Shown here: one piece after another, positions 40,397-40,930 of the stretch
Layout: each line of letters opens with the position of its first letter
Position numbering within the stretch: position 1 is the stretch's first letter
Source of the DNA: Chryseosolibacter sp040902445
Lineage (GTDB): Bacteria; Bacteroidota; Bacteroidia; Cytophagales; Cyclobacteriaceae
Length of the DNA stretch: 40,930 bases
Assembly (NCBI GenBank): GCA_040902445.1
Contig: JBBDXJ010000087.1
Coordinates: 1 to 40,930 of the forward strand
Reading direction: 5' to 3'
Notes under the pieces: model-generated
Databases searched by the model: none
Seen by the model: the letters and a program-made list of their open reading frames with translations, nothing else
Told to the model about the DNA's origin: nothing
Position numbers and translations under genes: made by a program

Positions 40397-40930
40397 ATGG
40401 ACAAATACAAAAACAAATACCGCATTCCGTCTGCCCGTGCCCAATGGTGGGATTATGGTTGGGATGCGGCGTATTTTGTAACGATTTGTACGAGGTGTCG
40501 GGAATGTTTCTTCGGCGACATACACGATGACCAAATGGTATTATCGACCGCTGGAAAAATAGCAGATTCTTGCTGGCTGGAAATAATCGACCATGCGAAG
40601 AACGTTGAATTAGGACCCTATGTCGTTATGCCGAACCACGTTCATGGCATTTTGATTCTGACAGGGAATCAGGCACCATTTAAATTTGTGCCGATTGAAC
40701 GGTTTGTGCCATTCGTAGAGACAAGGCATGCCTTGTCTCTACCAACCGATCAGGACCCTGACCAACCCCCGAAAACAATCGGTCAACTGCGATTCCAAAA
40801 TCCGGGAAAAAATACCATATCAGCGATCATTGGTGGATACAAATCCGAGGTATCAGGAAAGACACATCCTTTGCAATCTGATTTTGGATGGCAAACATGT
40901 TTTCACGATCACATCATTCGCGATGAGGAG
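40397..40930 (+). CDS. REP-associated tyrosine transposase (Y1/HUH), cut by window end
   Basis: The frame is open from ATG at 40397 to the last base (178 codons). The start MDKYKNKYRIPSARAQWWDY, the block YFVTICTRCRECFFG and the HUH motif in VMPNHVHGIL are those of TnpA-REP-type transposases, and GGYKSEVS supplies the likely catalytic Tyr. The last codons read QTCFHDHIIRDEE, the usual late block, so only some tens of residues are missing. Such enzymes nick and join single-stranded DNA at REP hairpins. The reading frame runs through a REP-like palindrome at 40715-40742 without a stop. Confidence 0.85.
   Translation, partial: MDKYKNKYRIPSARAQWWDYGWDAAYFVTICTRCRECFFGDIHDDQMVLSTAGKIADSCWLEIIDHAKNVELGPYVVMPNHVHGILILTGNQAPFKFVPIERFVPFVETRHALSLPTDQDPDQPPKTIGQLRFQNPGKNTISAIIGGYKSEVSGKTHPLQSDFGWQTCFHDHIIRDEE
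40715..40742. repeat. REP-like palindrome inside the transposase gene
   Basis: A 28-base perfect palindrome: GTAGAGACAAGGCA and its complement. It is translated as VETRHALSL within the transposase. It matches the copy at 40304-40331 at 26 of 28 positions by direct comparison. Confidence 0.85.

Noticed and set aside
40277..40534. 85-codon minus-strand frame
   Set aside because: It overlaps the start of the transposase and translates the palindrome and 15-base tandem repeat (GPQVVGPQVVGP), so it is an artefact.

Overview
The window looks like a chromosomal segment of a Bacteroidota bacterium, most likely a soil or freshwater member of the Cytophagales/Chitinophagales type. The evidence is a type IX secretion sorting-tail remnant, secreted DUF3494 lipoproteins, a Bacteroidota-style promoter (TTTG, 19 bases, TATTTTTG), small Bacteroidota-type hypothetical proteins, and intergenic DNA crowded with short dispersed repeats. 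No tRNA, rRNA, CRISPR array, plasmid or prophage module is visible.

Layout. (1) 341-12701, all minus strand: a secreted carbohydrate-processing group. In transcription order it holds a gamma-glutamyltransferase, a helical-barrel secreted protein, a lipoprotein fusing a GH30-like glycosidase to a CehA/McbA-type PHP metallohydrolase, a lipoprotein with a degenerate NodB-like domain, a truncated patatin, a D-2-hydroxyacid dehydrogenase and a membrane-anchored sugar dehydrogenase with PKD and cytochrome c domains. (2) 13215-19237, minus: a probable sugar-acid catabolic group (DUF4380 protein, enolase-superfamily dehydratase, SDR, RraA-like protein, aldo/keto reductase, cytochrome c). It contains two gene corpses: the tail of an EamA transporter and a frameshifted, internally deleted sugar dehydrogenase. 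(3) 19333-21767, minus: two DUF3494 (ice-binding-like) lipoproteins, each with its own terminator. (4) 22009-25473, minus: a small protein, two YtxH-type proteins and a rhomboid protease fused to YwqK/MORN-like repeats and a TonB-like C-terminus. (5) 25474-26753: no intact gene; a T9SS-tail remnant with a terminator, plus repeats. (6) 26754-34798: a large DUF7133/HEAT/cytochrome c lipoprotein (+) and two related glycosidase-like proteins (-). This block is bracketed by two inverted copies of a composite repeat of about 218 bp. (7) 35248-38085 (+): a membrane-embedded patatin-like phospholipase. (8) 38086-40037: repeats, a TPR remnant, a Nudix/winged-helix regulator and a small hypothetical protein. 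(9) 40304-40930: a REP-associated transposase, cut by the window end, with a palindrome both upstream of and inside its reading frame.

How the genes may work together: most of the products carry export signals and deal with sugars. Glycosidase-like enzymes would release sugars, haem-bearing dehydrogenases could oxidise them in the periplasm, and the MR/SDR/RraA/AKR set could take the resulting sugar acids to central metabolites. This is inference. No SusC/SusD pair, sigma/anti-sigma pair or intact sugar transporter lies in the window, so it is not a classical polysaccharide utilisation locus. The most unusual items are the GH30-PHP fusion, the rhomboid-MORN-TonB fusion, the inverted composite repeats, and the palindrome inside the transposase gene.
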